In this document: positions 54,467 to 63,072 of the stretch, one piece after another
How positions within the stretch are numbered: the stretch's first letter is position 1
Layout: each line of letters starts with the position of its first letter
Source of the DNA: Desulfobacula sp964636495
GTDB lineage: Bacteria > Desulfobacterota > Desulfobacteria > Desulfobacterales > Desulfobacteraceae
Length of the DNA: 64,000 nucleotides
NCBI GenBank assembly: GCA_964636495.1
Contig: CAZWSL010000010.1
Coordinates: forward strand, 39,919-103,918
Reading direction: 5' to 3'
Notes under the pieces: generated by a model
Told to the model about the DNA's origin: nothing
The model's input: the letters and a program-made list of their open reading frames with translations, nothing else
Database searches by the model: none
Program-made: the position numbers and the translations under genes

Positions 54467-54937
54467 ATGGATAAAAAAATACTAATTCTTTTTATTGCAA
54501 TTGGAATCTGTCTCTCATCAATTGTATCTTCACTGAATGCCGAGACAGAATTTCCATATGAAATTACCATGGATTATAATCCCTATGAAAAAAGAAAATA
54601 TACTCCTCCCCAATACGAAGTCTTTGTCTTCTCCCATGAAATACACAATTTAGAGTATGAAATTTCCTGTGGTGGTTGCCACCATGACAAAGATGGAGAA
54701 CCTTTAGCTGAACTTAAAGCCGGGGATCCCGTCCAGAGATGTGTTGAGTGTCATATTGAACTGAAAAAAACAAAAAAGAATCGGAAAAGTATAATACTGC
54801 TTGAAAATGCCATACATGAAAATTGTAAAATATGCCACAAAAAAATTAATATCGAGGCTGGTGATCCTAAGGGGAGAAAAGGTCCTGCGCCTGTAGCCTG
54901 CAAAGAGTGCCATATAAAAACAGCAGAAAAAAAATAG
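54467..54937 (+). CDS. Tetraheme cytochrome c3-type protein (second copy)
   Basis: A 156-residue periplasmic cytochrome. The signal peptide (ILILFIAIGICLSSIVSSLNA) is followed by four CxxCH motifs: CGGCH, CVECH, CKICH and CKECH. It aligns with the first copy along its length (YEITMDYNPYEKRKYTPPQ against NITLDYNKYEKRMFKLPK; ELKAGDPVQRCVECHIELKKTKKNRKSIILL against ELKMGDHVKPCADCHIELKPTEKNRKSIMLL), so the two arose by tandem duplication. A clear terminator follows. Confidence 0.92.
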   Translation: MDKKILILFIAIGICLSSIVSSLNAETEFPYEITMDYNPYEKRKYTPPQYEVFVFSHEIHNLEYEISCGGCHHDKDGEPLAELKAGDPVQRCVECHIELKKTKKNRKSIILLENAIHENCKICHKKINIEAGDPKGRKGPAPVACKECHIKTAEKK

Positions 54938-54969
54938 TAATTGCATTAACCTGTTTTATATATACAATC

Positions 54970-55008
54970 AGAGGTTTTTCATAAATTGGAAAACCTCTTT
55001 TTCTTTTA
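54970..55008 (+). terminator. Intrinsic terminator after the cytochrome pair
   Basis: AGAGGTTTT (54970-54978) pairs with AAAACCTCT (54990-54998), followed by TTTTTCTTTT. Confidence 0.85.
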
Positions 55009-55276
55009 TTAACTTTTTGCTGCATGAATCAATCCGGATATTTTACAAAGTGAGTTTGCCACAGGTGTCAGGCGCAACAAAGCGTGAGACTGTCGTCCCA
55101 TACTGAAAACTGACTGTAACACCACAGACAGGCTGATATTGCTCTGCCTGCAGGTTGACACTCTGTTTGCAGTTAATACTAAAACGAAGAGACAATCAAA
55201 TGAGATTTTAGATTATTGTTTTAAACAGTAAAAGCAGAATATCATGACATTTTAAGATTAGTCTGGATATCACATG
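55009..55276. other. Non-coding space between convergent cytochrome and dsrN genes
   Basis: No gene seen. A modest inverted repeat CAGGC (about 55130) / GCCTG (about 55150) is present, and the area is somewhat more GC-rich than its neighbours. I compared it with the cobalamin riboswitch pattern and found no convincing match. Confidence 0.3.
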
Positions 55277-56728
55277 CTATCTGCATCTGTTTTTGAATTC
55301 CCGCGCTTCTCTTACAAGGACATGTGCCCATGAAGGAGAACCCAGTGCATGAATGTGGGTATACGTACCAAAAGTATTATTCTTAAAGAAACCATCTCTT
55401 TTCTCAATTATACCGGTACCGCGTTCCATCTTAAATGCCATTTCATAATCTTTGTAATCAATATGTTCAATGCTTGAATACCTGAATTCATGCCCTCTTA
55501 ACACTTCACCTTTTTTAAAAAACGGGTTGTCGTGAATCACTTGTACTTTTGTATATCCATGCCCCTGGGGACGGTTGGAAAACCCGAACCTGATGGGTAG
55601 AATATTTGACATGGGATATACCTTGTCATTTAAACAGATACTCTCGCCAAGGAATATAAGTCCGCCACACTCTGCATAGATTGGAAGTCCTTTCAAAGAC
55701 AGCTCTTTCAGATGTTTTTTAAAACTGTTGTTTTCAGACAGTTCCGGCGCATGGGTTTCAGGAAAGCCACCGCCCATATATATGGCATCAACATCTGCAA
55801 TACGTTTTTCTTTTAAAGGGCTTATGAAAACAATGTCAGCGCCAAGTTTTTTTAAGGCATCAATATTATCTGGATAGTAAAACTGAAAGGCAGAATCTCT
55901 AATGATCCCTATTGTGATATCTGGCGTTTGAATTTGCTCTATTTTAGGCTTTGGCAGGTGAGGGTATTCCGATTTCATTTCAGATGGATAAACATGCTCT
56001 TTTTTGTCACAACCGCTGCAATGGTGTTTACGGGTTGCAATTTCGTACAGTTTTTCAAGTGCAATATTTTCCCGGGCAATTTTTATAACAGCATCAATTG
56101 CCTTTTGGGAAAAAGAGTGTTCATGCGAAGTTACAAGTCCCATATGCCGTTCAGGGAAATCTTTGCTCTTCAGTTTTGGAATCGAACCAAGTACCGGAAT
56201 ATGACAATACTTTTCAATATTTTGTTTGACCTTACCTTCATGTCTTTTTCCTGCGACCTGGTTCAAAATCACACCGCACAGCTTTAGTTCAGGATCAAAT
56301 TTTATACAGCCAAGAAGCAGAGCAGCCATAGTGCGTGTGCTTTTTGTGCAGTCAAGCACCAGAAGAACAGGCAGGTTTAATAATTTTGCAAGTTCTGAGG
56401 TTGCTGTGGATCCATCGGTATCAATTCCGTCAAAAAGCCCTCTATTACCTTCAATAACGGCAATATCGGTATATTTTGAATTTTCATGGTAGGAGTTTGT
56501 AACAACAGAGGAGGAACAGAGAAATGTATCCAGATTATAACACGGACGGCCGGCCGCCTTTGAAAGCCAGCCGGCGTCTATATAGTCAGGTCCCTTTTTA
56601 AAAGGTGAAACCTTAAAACCCATATTTTTCCATGCACCGGTTATTCCAAGGGATATGATTGTTTTCCCTGACCCTCCCCTGAGTCCGGCAACAATAATTC
56701 CCGGAACTTTTTTGTCAACCTGCTGCAT
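55277..56728 (-). CDS. dsrN: DsrN, siroheme amidase (CbiA/CobB-like)
   Basis: A 483-residue glutamine-dependent amidotransferase of the cobyrinate a,c-diamide synthase family. The N-terminal ATP-binding half starts with P-loop GLRGGSGKT and has FKKGPDYID; the C-terminal GATase-3 half carries the glutaminase nucleophile in AECGGLIFLG, and IYMGGGFPETHA precedes it. A cysteine-bearing insert (HHCSGCDKKEHV) sits between the halves. CobB itself would be the reading in a cobalamin operon, but 36 bases after dsrD it fits DsrN, which amidates siroheme for DsrAB. Cofactor choice cannot be proved from sequence. Confidence 0.85.
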   Translation of the reverse strand: MQQVDKKVPGIIVAGLRGGSGKTIISLGITGAWKNMGFKVSPFKKGPDYIDAGWLSKAAGRPCYNLDTFLCSSSVVTNSYHENSKYTDIAVIEGNRGLFDGIDTDGSTATSELAKLLNLPVLLVLDCTKSTRTMAALLLGCIKFDPELKLCGVILNQVAGKRHEGKVKQNIEKYCHIPVLGSIPKLKSKDFPERHMGLVTSHEHSFSQKAIDAVIKIARENIALEKLYEIATRKHHCSGCDKKEHVYPSEMKSEYPHLPKPKIEQIQTPDITIGIIRDSAFQFYYPDNIDALKKLGADIVFISPLKEKRIADVDAIYMGGGFPETHAPELSENNSFKKHLKELSLKGLPIYAECGGLIFLGESICLNDKVYPMSNILPIRFGFSNRPQGHGYTKVQVIHDNPFFKKGEVLRGHEFRYSSIEHIDYKDYEMAFKMERGTGIIEKRDGFFKNNTFGTYTHIHALGSPSWAHVLVREAREFKNRCR

Positions 56729-56764
56729 GAATGAATTTAATTTAGTGATTTGTACCGTGGTATC

Positions 56765-57022
56765 TTATGCTTCACCTTCAGATGAATGCTGTTTTCCACC
56801 GCCTTTAAGGCCATACATGGTTGTGCTTCCAGAAGACCAGTATTCAAGCACTTCATCCTGAACCATTTTAGTAATAACTTTTTTAATCATTCTCGGTTTA
56901 TCGTCAGGAAAAATTTTTGAAAAATCTTTAAAATAGAATTTTGTTTTATTTTTGGACTTTTTCGTCATCCAGTCAACAACAGCCTTGGTTGCAGCTTCTT
57001 TATCAGCAAGAAGATCACTCAT
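56765..57022 (-). CDS. dsrD: Dissimilatory sulfite reductase-associated protein DsrD
   Basis: An 85-residue winged-helix protein. The sequence AVVDWMTKKSKNKTKFYFKDFSKIFPD and TTMYGLKGGGKQH are typical of DsrD. It stimulates DsrAB activity in sulfate reducers. I start at the ATG at 57022 because GGAG lies seven bases before it; the ATG at 57028 is too close to that site. A hairpin (57051-57081) separates it from dsrB. Confidence 0.94.
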   Translation of the reverse strand: MSDLLADKEAATKAVVDWMTKKSKNKTKFYFKDFSKIFPDDKPRMIKKVITKMVQDEVLEYWSSGSTTMYGLKGGGKQHSSEGEA

Positions 57023-57050
57023 TGTCATACTCCTTTAAAATCAACATATT

Positions 57051-57081
57051 AGCCGAAGCAGATATATTTTCTGCTTCGGCT
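57051..57081 (-). other. Hairpin in the dsrB-dsrD intercistronic gap
   Basis: A perfect 12-bp stem (57051-57062 with 57070-57081, core GCCGAAGCAG) with a 7-base loop. The run of eight Ts lies on the plus-strand side, i.e. before the stem in the dsr transcript, so it does not look like a terminator for dsrB; it may stabilise or process the dsrAB mRNA, or stop antisense transcripts. Confidence 0.65.
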
Positions 57082-57138
57082 TTTTTTTCATTAAAACACT
57101 TTAGTTGCAAACTCTTTAACATCCAGCCTGTGGAGCTA

Positions 57139-58287
57139 TTAGAACTTGAACTGTGCAGACTGACGCCAGCTCATGTATGCCTGCTGACGGAAATCATCAA
57201 TCAGATGGTGAGTAAATTCAAGCTCACACACCTCAAAGAATTTTTCCCATCCAATTCTGTCTGCCCAGTCGCCAACACGTTCATATTTATTTGCACCATT
57301 GGCATATGCATTAACCATTTTGTTAATAGCATCTGTCATGGCAGGCCATCTTGGCATATCATTGGGGAGAAATCCCACAACAACCTTGGAAAATTTTGGA
57401 TCTGAAATTCTACTGGAAACCTTGCCACCTGCCATTAGAACAATACCATCACCTTCTGTATCAGCAAGAGGCATGGAAGGACACATTGTATAGCAGTTTC
57501 CGCAATACATGCATCTTTCATTTTTAACGGCAACTGATTTAGCATCACTGCCATCGGCAAGTTTTACCTTGGTTGGCTTAACAGCAGCTGTCGGACATGA
57601 TGCTACTGCAAGTGGAATTTCACACAGTTTGTCAAGGTATTCATGGTCCAGCATTGGTGGTTTTCTATGATATCCCAGGATTGCGATATCAGAGCAGTGA
57701 ACAGCTCCGCACATATTGAGGCAGCATGCCATGGATACTCTCAGCTGTGCAGGAAGTCTCATATCCTGAAAATCATCAAACAGCTCGTCCATGGCTGCCT
57801 TTACCGTACCTGAAGCATCTGATGCAGGAGTATGGCAGTGGATCCAGCCCTGTGTATGAACTATATTAGATATACCGGCACCGGTTCCGCCAATGGGGAA
57901 CTTAAATGAACCACCGGGAAATTTTCTGGAAGCCAGGTCATTTTTCAAGGGTTCTACTTTATCCTTGGAATCAACCATAAACTCAATATTGTTACGTGTT
58001 GTAAAACGTAAATGGCCGTCACAATGTTTATCTGCAATATCACAGATTTCATTTATATGGGTAGTGCTCATAAGACGACCCCCGCCAACTCGTACTGTAT
58101 ATATTTCGTCTCCTGATTCTGCCACATGAACAAGCACACCTGGTTCAAGGATTTCATGGTGTGACCATTTGCCTTTATTTTTTGCAATCACAGGAGGATA
58201 AAAGTCTTCATAGTTTTTCGGACCAAGATCTGAAATCCTGTTTTCCATTGGTTTAGCTGGATTATAGCCAGTTGAAATAAATGCCAT
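57139..58287 (-). CDS. dsrB: Dissimilatory sulfite reductase beta subunit
   Basis: A 382-residue subunit of the siroheme enzyme that reduces sulfite. MACCLNMCGAVHCSDIAILG holds the cysteines near the siroheme-[4Fe-4S] centre, and the inserted ferredoxin domain has CMYCGNCYTMCPSMPL (near residue 265). The C-terminus YANGANKYERVGDWADRIGWEKFFE and the final tryptophan/phenylalanine stretch are typical. It follows dsrA by 15 bases. The functional siroheme of the heterodimer is bound in DsrB. Confidence 0.97.
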   Translation of the reverse strand: MAFISTGYNPAKPMENRISDLGPKNYEDFYPPVIAKNKGKWSHHEILEPGVLVHVAESGDEIYTVRVGGGRLMSTTHINEICDIADKHCDGHLRFTTRNNIEFMVDSKDKVEPLKNDLASRKFPGGSFKFPIGGTGAGISNIVHTQGWIHCHTPASDASGTVKAAMDELFDDFQDMRLPAQLRVSMACCLNMCGAVHCSDIAILGYHRKPPMLDHEYLDKLCEIPLAVASCPTAAVKPTKVKLADGSDAKSVAVKNERCMYCGNCYTMCPSMPLADTEGDGIVLMAGGKVSSRISDPKFSKVVVGFLPNDMPRWPAMTDAINKMVNAYANGANKYERVGDWADRIGWEKFFEVCELEFTHHLIDDFRQQAYMSWRQSAQFKF

Positions 58288-58302
58288 TATTATTCTCCCT
58301 TT

Positions 58303-59631
58303 CTATCTAAGATGGTGTTTTCTGTATTCTTCTACATCACGTTCCCAACCGCCTTCTACCTCATCTTCTTTCCAGAAGATATACGGGTTGGTTCTTGGAT
58401 ATTGGACATGCTGAGGCTGAGGTTCAATACCAGTTACTTCAAGAAGTTTCTGGAATCCCTGGCGCATTACCAATTCACCAACTCTTTCACGGTTTTTGCC
58501 CTCTTCCATCCACCAGTCCCAGATAGGTTCAATTACATCTGTTATTGCTTCATAATCATTGTCTGGATTAACTTCTACAAATGGAACAAGCAGAGATCCC
58601 ATCTGCGCTCCATCAAGGATAGGAGCTTTAGCACCAACAAGAATTGATAAACCTGTATCTTTTCCTATTCTAAGAGCTCTTGGCATTACATTTATACAAT
58701 GCATGCAGCGGGTACAATTAGGATTATCAATGAACAATTTCTTATTTTCAAACTTCATACATTTTGTTGGGCAGAGTGCCAGAACTTCTTTTTCAAGATC
58801 AAAGGGGCCCCAGTCTCTGCTGCCTTTATAAGCACCTGCATTTGCAGGATATCCTGAATCATTTTCAACATATTTGTTAACTGCATCCTGATCAATTCTT
58901 ATATCATCTTTCCAGGTACCTATAAAAGAGAGGTCAGCGCGTGCTATAGATGCCACACAGCCGTTCGCGCATCCGTCAAATTTAAATTTAAATTTGTAGG
59001 GGAATGCAGGACGGTGAAGTTCATCCTGATACTCATTGGTTAAAAAGTGAACAAGTGCATTGGTATCATAACATGCATATTCACACCTTGACTGGCCAAG
59101 GCAGTCAGCAGGAGTTCTCAAACAGGAGCCCGACCCTCCGAGATCCTGGCCAAGATCGTGTGTCAATGTCCAGAAGATCTCCTCAATCTGTGGAGTTGTG
59201 GTTCCAAGAAAAATAATATCACCTGTTGATCCATGCATATTTGTCATACCAGAGCCCCTGAGGTCCCACAGTTCTGTCAGTTTTCTCAGATAATCACTTT
59301 TATAGTATTTTCCTGCTGGTTGGGCAACACGCACTGTATGAAAATGTTCCACTCCAGGGAACAGTTTTGGTTGGTCACAATATCTTCCTATAACACCACC
59401 GCCATAACCGAACACACCTACTATACCACCATGTTTCCAATGGGTTCTTCCATGTTTGTAAGAGAGTTCCAAAACACCGAGAAGATCATCAACACAATCT
59501 GTGGGAATCTGGAAATCAATACCTTCTTCATTTTTAGCCCTGACTTCTGCCTGCTGTTTCAGGTCAGAAACAAAGCTTGGCCATGGGCCAGATTCCAGCT
59601 GATCCAATAAAGGAGTTTCATGCTTAGCCAT
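58303..59631 (-). CDS. dsrA: Dissimilatory sulfite reductase alpha subunit
   Basis: A 442-residue subunit. Siroheme/[4Fe-4S] cysteines lie in CLRTPADCLGQSRCEYAC (near residue 175) and DGCANGCVASIARAD (near 230); the ferredoxin insert shows CPTKCMKF and CTRCMHC (near 285-310). N-terminus TPLLDQLESGPWPSFV is the standard DsrA start. GGAGG precedes the ATG. With DsrB it forms the key enzyme of sulfate respiration. The first gene after a ~150-base leader. Confidence 0.98.
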   Translation of the reverse strand: MAKHETPLLDQLESGPWPSFVSDLKQQAEVRAKNEEGIDFQIPTDCVDDLLGVLELSYKHGRTHWKHGGIVGVFGYGGGVIGRYCDQPKLFPGVEHFHTVRVAQPAGKYYKSDYLRKLTELWDLRGSGMTNMHGSTGDIIFLGTTTPQIEEIFWTLTHDLGQDLGGSGSCLRTPADCLGQSRCEYACYDTNALVHFLTNEYQDELHRPAFPYKFKFKFDGCANGCVASIARADLSFIGTWKDDIRIDQDAVNKYVENDSGYPANAGAYKGSRDWGPFDLEKEVLALCPTKCMKFENKKLFIDNPNCTRCMHCINVMPRALRIGKDTGLSILVGAKAPILDGAQMGSLLVPFVEVNPDNDYEAITDVIEPIWDWWMEEGKNRERVGELVMRQGFQKLLEVTGIEPQPQHVQYPRTNPYIFWKEDEVEGGWERDVEEYRKHHLR

Positions 59632-59780
59632 TTACTTACCTCCGTTAATAGTTAATTTTCAATCAAATAATGAAATAGTTCTCAAAACTTTTCATTTCGT
59701 AATCTAAATTTAATATTGCTCCTGCAAGCCTGTGTATCCCTGTACCGCTCTCTACCGGGGACAATTTAAGCAGACTGACT
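59632..59780 (-). promoter_or_regulatory. Long 5' leader of dsrA
   Basis: If the promoter at 59786-59814 is used, the mRNA carries about 148 bases before dsrA. A compact GC-rich hairpin (GTCCCCGG...CCGGGGAC-like; read on the minus strand as TCCCCGGTAGAGAGCGG...GGGA) lies near 59738-59762. It might regulate or stabilise the message. Confidence 0.38.
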
Positions 59781-59785
59781 TAGTT

Positions 59786-59814
59786 CATATAAGACTTCTA
59801 TGAGTCCATGTCAA
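59786..59814 (-). promoter_or_regulatory. Promoter for dsrABDN
   Basis: On the minus strand TTGACA (59809-59814), 17-base spacer, TATATG (59786-59791). The -35 is perfect. Confidence 0.52.
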
Positions 59815-59829
59815 TAAAAAATGTTGTTT

Positions 59830-61002
59830 TTAAATGTTTTTCAAACCTGTGTACAAAACCTCACAGTGATTTATCAGATTCTCTTTTATCAAAGTGATTT
59901 CAATAGGATCAAAATAGCAGGTTGTGACAATTTTTTCTGCCAGTTCAACTATCTGTTCAGGCGTGAACTGTACTGCAAAATCAAAAAAATCTGACTTTAT
60001 ATCTCCATAATCATATATTGCTGCTTTTTCATCCAGAGCAGATATAAAACCCCTTAGTACCGCATTTATCACGGCGTTATCCAGAAGCACTCTCCTCTCT
60101 GTACCGTTCAATCTGTCTATGCGCATCCGTATAGTGAGATCCAGAAAAAAAAACAATAACGCAGGCAGAATATATTTTTTCTGATTATTTTCTCCTGCAC
60201 CAAGCTGTGTTAACGGTTTGTATGCCCTTACCGTAACAAGTCTGACATGAAATTTGCCATCTTCCTGTTTTACAATAAAATCCCCTGCAGCATGATGCCA
60301 TGAATTTATCTGATCAAAGGTTTCAAGATTATAACAGCACGTCAGAATTTTGGAGATTTCCTGGTAAATCTTAAAAGAATCTGACATCTCCATATAGTAT
60401 CTGCTTCCATCAGATTCCCATATTACAATTTTTCGTCTGCCATCGTCATCACTGATATGGAACTCTTTATAGCCCACAAACCACTGACCGAGAAAAAATC
60501 CAACTCTCCCTTTTCCTGCAGTTATAAAATCAAATCCATATACTGACGGCAGATATGATTTGAAACGCATTTGATCAAAATTCGATAATAGCTCATACTC
60601 ATTTTCTATCAAAGCAAGGCCCTGTTTTGATACAGCTCCGTTCAGGACAAAAAAGAAATCCAATTTTCCTTTCAAAACAACCCGGACTTTCATTGGATGA
60701 TAAAATGCCCCGTGTTTTTCAAGAATAATATTAATCTGGCTGATCTGATCTGCTGCAACAGTTTTAACAGGTTTATACCGGTCAGACTTAATGGATAGCG
60801 CTTTTATCCCTCTCTTTAATATTGAAAATTTATTTTCTGATAAAAACTCACAGGAAGCAAGAAAGTATTCTCCCGTTGTAACAGCAGTATCAGATGCTCC
60901 ATGGGTGTTTTCTCCGGACAGTGGCAGTTTCCACAACCTGGATCCCGGTAATACCTGATTACTGCTGCCTGAAATAAAGAAACTGAATAGAGGTGATTCC
61001 AT
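59830..61002 (-). CDS. Uncharacterised protein upstream of dsrAB
   Basis: A 390-residue soluble protein with no signal peptide and no clear membrane segment except one hydrophobic stretch (ILPALLFFFLDLTIRM, about 280-295). No family was recognised. Mixed alpha/beta composition: an N-terminal beta-rich half (KVRVVLKGKLDFFFVLNGAV) and a helical C-terminal half (FTPEQIVELAEKIVTTCYF). Its ATG directly follows the TAG of the TPR gene, so the two are translationally coupled, and dsrA starts 198 bases further on with its own promoter. A role linked to sulfite reduction or its regulation is inference from position. Confidence 0.72.
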   Translation of the reverse strand: MESPLFSFFISGSSNQVLPGSRLWKLPLSGENTHGASDTAVTTGEYFLASCEFLSENKFSILKRGIKALSIKSDRYKPVKTVAADQISQINIILEKHGAFYHPMKVRVVLKGKLDFFFVLNGAVSKQGLALIENEYELLSNFDQMRFKSYLPSVYGFDFITAGKGRVGFFLGQWFVGYKEFHISDDDGRRKIVIWESDGSRYYMEMSDSFKIYQEISKILTCCYNLETFDQINSWHHAAGDFIVKQEDGKFHVRLVTVRAYKPLTQLGAGENNQKKYILPALLFFFLDLTIRMRIDRLNGTERRVLLDNAVINAVLRGFISALDEKAAIYDYGDIKSDFFDFAVQFTPEQIVELAEKIVTTCYFDPIEITLIKENLINHCEVLYTGLKNI

Positions 61003-61680
61003 CTAAATTTTTCTGTGGGGTTCCAGCTCATCTTTGAGTTTCTGGGACACATCAAAACCGAGTCTTTCAGCTTCATCACAGTGCTCAATAGCTTTATCAA
61101 ATTCTTTAAGTTCAAGATAGGCCACAGCAAGGTTATTATGGGCAACAGGAAATTCAGGCTGTATTTGAACAGCCTCAAGATTTGCCTTGATCCCCTCTTT
61201 TACAAGCCCTTTCATAAAATAGGCAGAACCAAGTGTTGTATAAGCCTGAACAAAATTTTTATTATGGATAATCGCCTTTTTAAGGTGCTTTATAGCCTTA
61301 TCCATTTTTTCTTCATCCTCGTCCGGGTTTTTACCATCAATCAACTGAAGAAGGACAAAGGCCATATTGCTGTAGCCTTCTGCAAACCCTGCTCTTGCTT
61401 TTGTAGCCCTCTGGTTGTATCTGAAACATCCTTCAAGATCGTTTCTCTGGAGACATATTCCTCCAAGAAGAACATAGGCTTCCGCAAGAGTTGGACTGCA
61501 GTTGATGGCTTCATGAAGCTCATTTTCCGCCTCAGCATACTCCTGTTTTCCCATATAAGCTACTGCAAGGTTATAGTGTGTGGTTCCGCATTCATCATTC
61601 TTTGCAAGACTGTTCTTTAACTGTGCAATATATTCATCGGCATTTTTTGCCACATTTTTAGCCTGAACTCTATCTGACAT
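61003..61680 (-). CDS. TPR-repeat protein upstream of dsrAB
   Basis: A 225-residue soluble protein made of about five tetratricopeptide repeats; CGTTHYNLAVAYMGKQEYAEAENELHEA and AYVLLGGICLQRNDLEGCFRYNQ are two clear ones. TPR arrays bind partner proteins. No signal peptide. Its stop touches the start of the 390-residue unknown. A strong promoter lies at 61828-61856. Confidence 0.83.
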   Translation of the reverse strand: MSDRVQAKNVAKNADEYIAQLKNSLAKNDECGTTHYNLAVAYMGKQEYAEAENELHEAINCSPTLAEAYVLLGGICLQRNDLEGCFRYNQRATKARAGFAEGYSNMAFVLLQLIDGKNPDEDEEKMDKAIKHLKKAIIHNKNFVQAYTTLGSAYFMKGLVKEGIKANLEAVQIQPEFPVAHNNLAVAYLELKEFDKAIEHCDEAERLGFDVSQKLKDELEPHRKI

Positions 61681-61827
61681 AATTTATATCCTTAAAATTT
61701 TAACTTTATCGGCTTGTCTGTAATATTTTCAGTTTCTCCATTCACTGAAATCTTATATTTCTCTGACCGCCACTACAAATATTCAACTCACAAAAGTTAA
61801 ATATTTTCACACGCTTTAACGTCGCAT

Positions 61828-61856
61828 ATATTATTTTGATCATCCGCTTGTGTCAA
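61828..61856 (-). promoter_or_regulatory. Promoter for the TPR gene and following unknown gene
   Basis: On the minus strand TTGACA (61851-61856), 17-base spacer, TAATAT (61828-61833). Confidence 0.58.
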
Positions 61857-61862
61857 GATTAA

Positions 61863-61891
61863 TTGAAAAATTGCATTAATCCTTATTTTAT
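61863..61891 (+). promoter_or_regulatory. Possible promoter for the DapA-family gene
   Basis: TTGAAA (61863-61868), 17-base spacer, TTTTAT (61886-61891), directly back-to-back with the minus-strand promoter. An ATCACcacttGTGAT palindrome follows at about 61903-61917. Confidence 0.38.
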
Positions 61892-61964
61892 CTTGAAGCA
61901 TATCACCACTTGTGATAGCAAAACTGTAGAAATAATTTTAATTTAATAATTTAGGAGTAGAACT

Positions 61965-63002
61965 ATGGAACCAGGATGCTATACTGCAATAATCACCCCT
62001 TTTAATCAAAAGGGTGAGCTTGATAAAGAAGGTCTTGAGCAGCTTATCGGCTTTCAGATTGAGAATGGTATAACGGGAATACTTGCCACCGGAACAACAG
62101 GTGAAAGCCCGACATTCAAATGGAGTGAACACGATGATGTTATTGCACGGGTTGCAAAAGCTGCAAAAAACAGATGTGCAAGCATTGCCGGCACAGGAAG
62201 CAATAATACGGATGAAGCTCTTGAAGCGATGAAACATGCAGGAAAAGAAGGGGTAGATGCAGTCCTGATGGTTGATCCATACTATAATGGCCCAAGTTCG
62301 CTGGAAATCAGAAAAGAGTATTATGAGATGGCAGCATCTGCACATCCTGACATTGAAATCATCCCTTATATTATACCTGGAAGGACTGGTGCACAGATGC
62401 TGCCGCAGGATCTGGCCATCCTTGCAGAAAATTTTGACAATATATCATCTGTCAAAGAAGCAACAGGCGATCTTGACAATATGAAACTTACCCGTCAGTT
62501 ATGCGGAAAAGACTTTAGAATCTTTTCCGGTGACGATGCTCTGATTTATGATATCATGACAGATCCAGATATCAAGGCATGTGGATCAATATCTGTGATG
62601 GCAAATATTGCCCCGGGCTTTCTTACCAGAATGGTTTCACTTCTCAATAACGGAGATACCGATGGTGCACTGGACATTCAGACAGCACTGAAGCCGCTGT
62701 TTGATCTTGTTGTGGTAACTACAGAGGAAGATTGTAAATTTGGAAACGTAAGCTGCAGGGCAAGAAACCCTCTTCCGCTGAAAACAGTGATGCAGATATT
62801 GGGAATGCCTGGCGGACCCTGCCGAAAACCTCTTGGAAAAATGACAAATAAAGGTTTTAATGTGGTTTTAGATGCATTGAAGACAGTTCAGGAAAAAAAT
62901 CCTGAAATTTTTGAACCAGTTGCTTCATTTTTTAATATAGAGATTCAGGAGAGGCTGGATAATCCAGAATTTCATAAAGATCTCTATTATGATGCGTATT
63001 AA
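61965..63002 (+). CDS. Dihydrodipicolinate synthase-family aldolase
   Basis: A 345-residue TIM-barrel Schiff-base enzyme. The pyruvate-binding GTTGESPTF loop (near residue 45), Y135 in PYIIPGRTG and the Schiff-base lysine K164 in SSVKEATGD match DapA. It is about 50 residues longer than usual DapA (~292), with an extra C-terminal helical stretch (about 300-345). It may make hydroxy-tetrahydrodipicolinate for lysine and diaminopimelate, or be a related aldolase; no lysine genes are adjacent. GGAG lies eight bases before the ATG. Confidence 0.85.
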   Translation: MEPGCYTAIITPFNQKGELDKEGLEQLIGFQIENGITGILATGTTGESPTFKWSEHDDVIARVAKAAKNRCASIAGTGSNNTDEALEAMKHAGKEGVDAVLMVDPYYNGPSSLEIRKEYYEMAASAHPDIEIIPYIIPGRTGAQMLPQDLAILAENFDNISSVKEATGDLDNMKLTRQLCGKDFRIFSGDDALIYDIMTDPDIKACGSISVMANIAPGFLTRMVSLLNNGDTDGALDIQTALKPLFDLVVVTTEEDCKFGNVSCRARNPLPLKTVMQILGMPGGPCRKPLGKMTNKGFNVVLDALKTVQEKNPEIFEPVASFFNIEIQERLDNPEFHKDLYYDAY

Positions 63003-63013
63003 AATATGAAACA

Positions 63014-63045
63014 TGAGATGTGAGATCCGGAAATCTCACATCTCA
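63014..63045. terminator. Hairpin between convergent genes
   Basis: Perfect 13-bp stem TGAGATGTGAGAT (63014-63026) with 63033-63045, loop CCGGAA. No strong T-run; probably a bidirectional terminator. Confidence 0.65.
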
Positions 63046-63072
63046 ACACTGAAATCTTATTTAGCCTCTGCC

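Noticed and set aside
55009..55276. Possible cobalamin riboswitch, given a CbiA-like gene next to it
   Set aside because: It is at the 3' end of that gene, and the expected conserved boxes were not found on either strand. The gene is better read as dsrN.
61015..61620. A 201-codon open frame on the plus strand
   Set aside because: It lies antisense within the TPR gene, is rich in rare-looking Phe/Cys/Ile runs, has no ribosome site and matches nothing; the TPR reading on the other strand is clear.
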